From JAVBLF01 sp031553675 (GTDB taxonomy: Bacteria; Bacillota; Clostridia; Christensenellales; CALWSW01): DNA of 64,000 nucleotides. Of the stretch, positions 62,817 to 64,000 are shown piece by piece. Both the position numbers and the translations under genes were made by a program. The stretch is taken from the NCBI GenBank assembly GCA_031553675.1, contig JAVBLF010000016.1, forward strand, positions 23,701 through 87,700. Direction: 5' to 3'. The notes beneath the pieces are model-generated. The model searched no databases. It was not told the origin of the DNA and was given only the letters and a program-made list of their open reading frames with translations. The first letter of the stretch is position 1. Each line of letters begins with the position of its first letter.

Positions 62817-63820
62817 GCAAACATTCCCGCACCCCCTATGAAAGAACCCCCATGCAGCCCATCGCCAAAGTCTGCATCGCACTCGCCCTCATCTTCATCG
62901 GTTGCACGATCATCGCCGCGATCGGCATGGCCAGCATCGGCGTGGGCTCAGCGCTCGACCTTCTCGACGCGTCCACCCGCTCCGATACGTTAGGCGCCGC
63001 CACCGGCACCATCGGCCGCCTGCTCGATACCGTCGAGAATCTCGGCAACGCCGTCGACCGCGAAGTCGATGGCCTGACCGCCGACTTCTGGAACGCCTCC
63101 GACACGACCGGCCTGAACGACGGAGGGTTTTCCGCCCGAATCGCCGCTGCCGACCTTTCCAAGCTCCATGCGATCGACATCGACATGATCGTCGGGCTGA
63201 TCGACATCGTGCCCGCCACCGACGGCCAAGTCACTGTGCGCTATACTGCTATGCTCAGCGACAACACGGCTGGCAAGCACGGCTACCATTTCGACGACGG
63301 CATCGTGAACGGCACGGGCACTCTCCGCTTTGAGCAGAAATTCACCCGCCGCCCCAGCCGCTGGCCCAGCACGGATCGAAACAAATTCGCGATGGAAATC
63401 GCCATCCCCGACACCTGCGCCCTCGACATCAAGATCCAAAATGTCGTCGGCGACATCCACATTGACATCGGCCAAGGCGACGATCTCATGTTCGAGAACG
63501 TCAACGGCGACATACGCGTCACTACCGGCCAAAGCAAACGCATGGAAGCCCATACGGTCAACGGCAGCATCTCCCTAACCGACCGCGGCAACCCGACCCC
63601 ACAAATGAACGCCGAAACCGTCAACGGCAACATCCAAGCCAGCATCCCAACCCATGCCACGACCGACATCAAGGCAAGCACACTGAACGGCCGCATATCC
63701 CTCGACGGCAGCGACACCGGCCGAACCCTCGAACGTTCGGGCGGCGACGGCTTGTTGAAGCTGGAAACCGTCAACGGTTCGATCGACATCCTGACCACAG
63801 AAGCGAACGAAGCCCCGTGA
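62813..63820 (+). CDS. DUF4097 beta-helix protein, membrane-anchored
   Basis: 335 residues. One N-terminal transmembrane helix, a helical linker, then a repetitive beta-solenoid with VNGDI/VNGSI/LNGRI steps (VVGDIHIDIG, VNGDIRVTTG, VNGSISLT, VNGNIQAS, LNGRISLDG, VNGSIDIL), typical of DUF4097 and adhesin-like putative head-group sensors. Likely an extracytoplasmic part of the PadR-controlled system. ATG62813 overlaps the DUF1700 stop and follows GGAGGGG. Confidence 0.88.
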   Translation: MSKHSRTPYERTPMQPIAKVCIALALIFIGCTIIAAIGMASIGVGSALDLLDASTRSDTLGAATGTIGRLLDTVENLGNAVDREVDGLTADFWNASDTTGLNDGGFSARIAAADLSKLHAIDIDMIVGLIDIVPATDGQVTVRYTAMLSDNTAGKHGYHFDDGIVNGTGTLRFEQKFTRRPSRWPSTDRNKFAMEIAIPDTCALDIKIQNVVGDIHIDIGQGDDLMFENVNGDIRVTTGQSKRMEAHTVNGSISLTDRGNPTPQMNAETVNGNIQASIPTHATTDIKASTLNGRISLDGSDTGRTLERSGGDGLLKLETVNGSIDILTTEANEAP

Positions 63821-63847
63821 ATCCATAACCCCAAAAAAGCAGCGAAA

Positions 63848-63876
63848 CAAAGCCTGCCAACATCGGCGGGCTTTGT
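63848..63876 (+). terminator. Weak terminator after the PadR operon
   Basis: CAAAGCCTGCC / GGCGGGCTTTG stem with one mismatch; the T-run is poor. Confidence 0.5.
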
Positions 63877-63887
63877 CGTGCCCGCCC

Positions 63888-63916
63888 TTGCCCATTTTCA
63901 TAAACATCGATATAAT
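63888..63916 (+). promoter_or_regulatory. fabV promoter
   Basis: TTGCCC at 63888-63893, 17-base spacer, TATAAT at 63911-63916. Confidence 0.7.
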
Positions 63917-63945
63917 GAATCCATCGAAAGTACCGGAGGTAACCC

Positions 63946-64000
63946 ATGGTCATTCAACCCAAAATTCGTGGATTCATCTGCACGACCGCCCACCCCGAGG
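63946..64000 (+). CDS. fabV: Start of trans-2-enoyl-CoA/ACP reductase (FabV/Ter)
   Basis: Only 18 codons are inside the window. They read MVIQPKIRGFICTTAHPE, the characteristic FabV/Ter N-terminus, behind GGAGGTAACCC. FabV/Ter reduces trans-2-enoyl thioesters with NADH in fatty acid or butyrate-type metabolism. The rest of the gene is outside. Confidence 0.8.
   Translation, partial: MVIQPKIRGFICTTAHPE

Overview
The window is GC-rich, gene-dense bacterial DNA. It looks like an anaerobic, amino-acid-fermenting Clostridia (Bacillota) chromosome. The evidence is a T-box leader on valS, a THF riboswitch on folT, ftsA-ftsZ, a PadR/DUF1700/DUF4097 operon, YesMN-type signalling next to a MalFG-type sugar importer, a selenocysteine-containing SelD, and B12-dependent ornithine and glutamate mutase pathways. 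Genus cannot be fixed from the sequence; a Christensenellales-like relative is a guess. Nothing indicates a plasmid, prophage, insertion sequence or CRISPR array.

Layout. 1-5.1 kb: the end of an ornithine fermentation operon (oraS end, oraE, a MutL-type protein, ornithine racemase). 5.2-18.1 kb: mostly housekeeping genes on the + strand (selD with an in-frame UGA and SECIS-like hairpin, pgsA, T-box-valS, folC, GNAT, a small membrane peptide, a candidate small RNA, THF riboswitch-folT, a GAF/HTH regulator, ruvX/yqgF, DUF1292, two lipoproteins, mtnA). 18.3-22.3 kb: minus-strand Ldh2-type dehydrogenase, LarA-like racemase, DIP1984 protein and a NodB-fold protein lacking metal-binding histidines. 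22.4-27.1 kb: AI-2E-family permease, DUF2238 membrane protein, ftsA, ftsZ. 27.1-36.8 kb: a sugar module (URO-D-like protein, GH31 glycosidase, two permeases, binding protein) with a divergent YesM/YesN two-component system.

36.8-52.8 kb is a histidine and glutamate catabolic region. On + lie hutU, hutI, a GntR-type regulator and hutH. On - lie ftcD, a two-subunit class I fumarase-like hydratase, glmS, glmL, glmE, methylaspartate ammonia-lyase, AtuA-like/DUF1446, DUF4387 and a P-loop protein. Together they would take histidine to glutamate, 3-methylaspartate, mesaconate and probably citramalate.

52.9-61.1 kb is the most unusual part. A histidine-ammonia-lyase homologue whose Ala-Ser-Gly cofactor triad is replaced by Tyr-Leu-Cys is divergent from an operon of RidA, aconitase X (two subunits), a non-pyrrolysine MttB-family methyltransferase, a Cys-rich ferredoxin-like protein, a sodium/solute symporter and a two-helix membrane partner. 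The shared promoter region is rich in palindromes. I read it as a candidate undescribed pathway for a methylated or betaine-type amino acid. 61.1-64 kb: an unknown protein, the PadR operon, and the start of fabV/ter.

Four copies of a double-hairpin repeat occur. Three of them begin with CTAG and supply the stop codon of the upstream gene. Coding starts were chosen from Shine-Dalgarno spacing, promoter position and family length. All function calls are from reading the translations; no database search was run.
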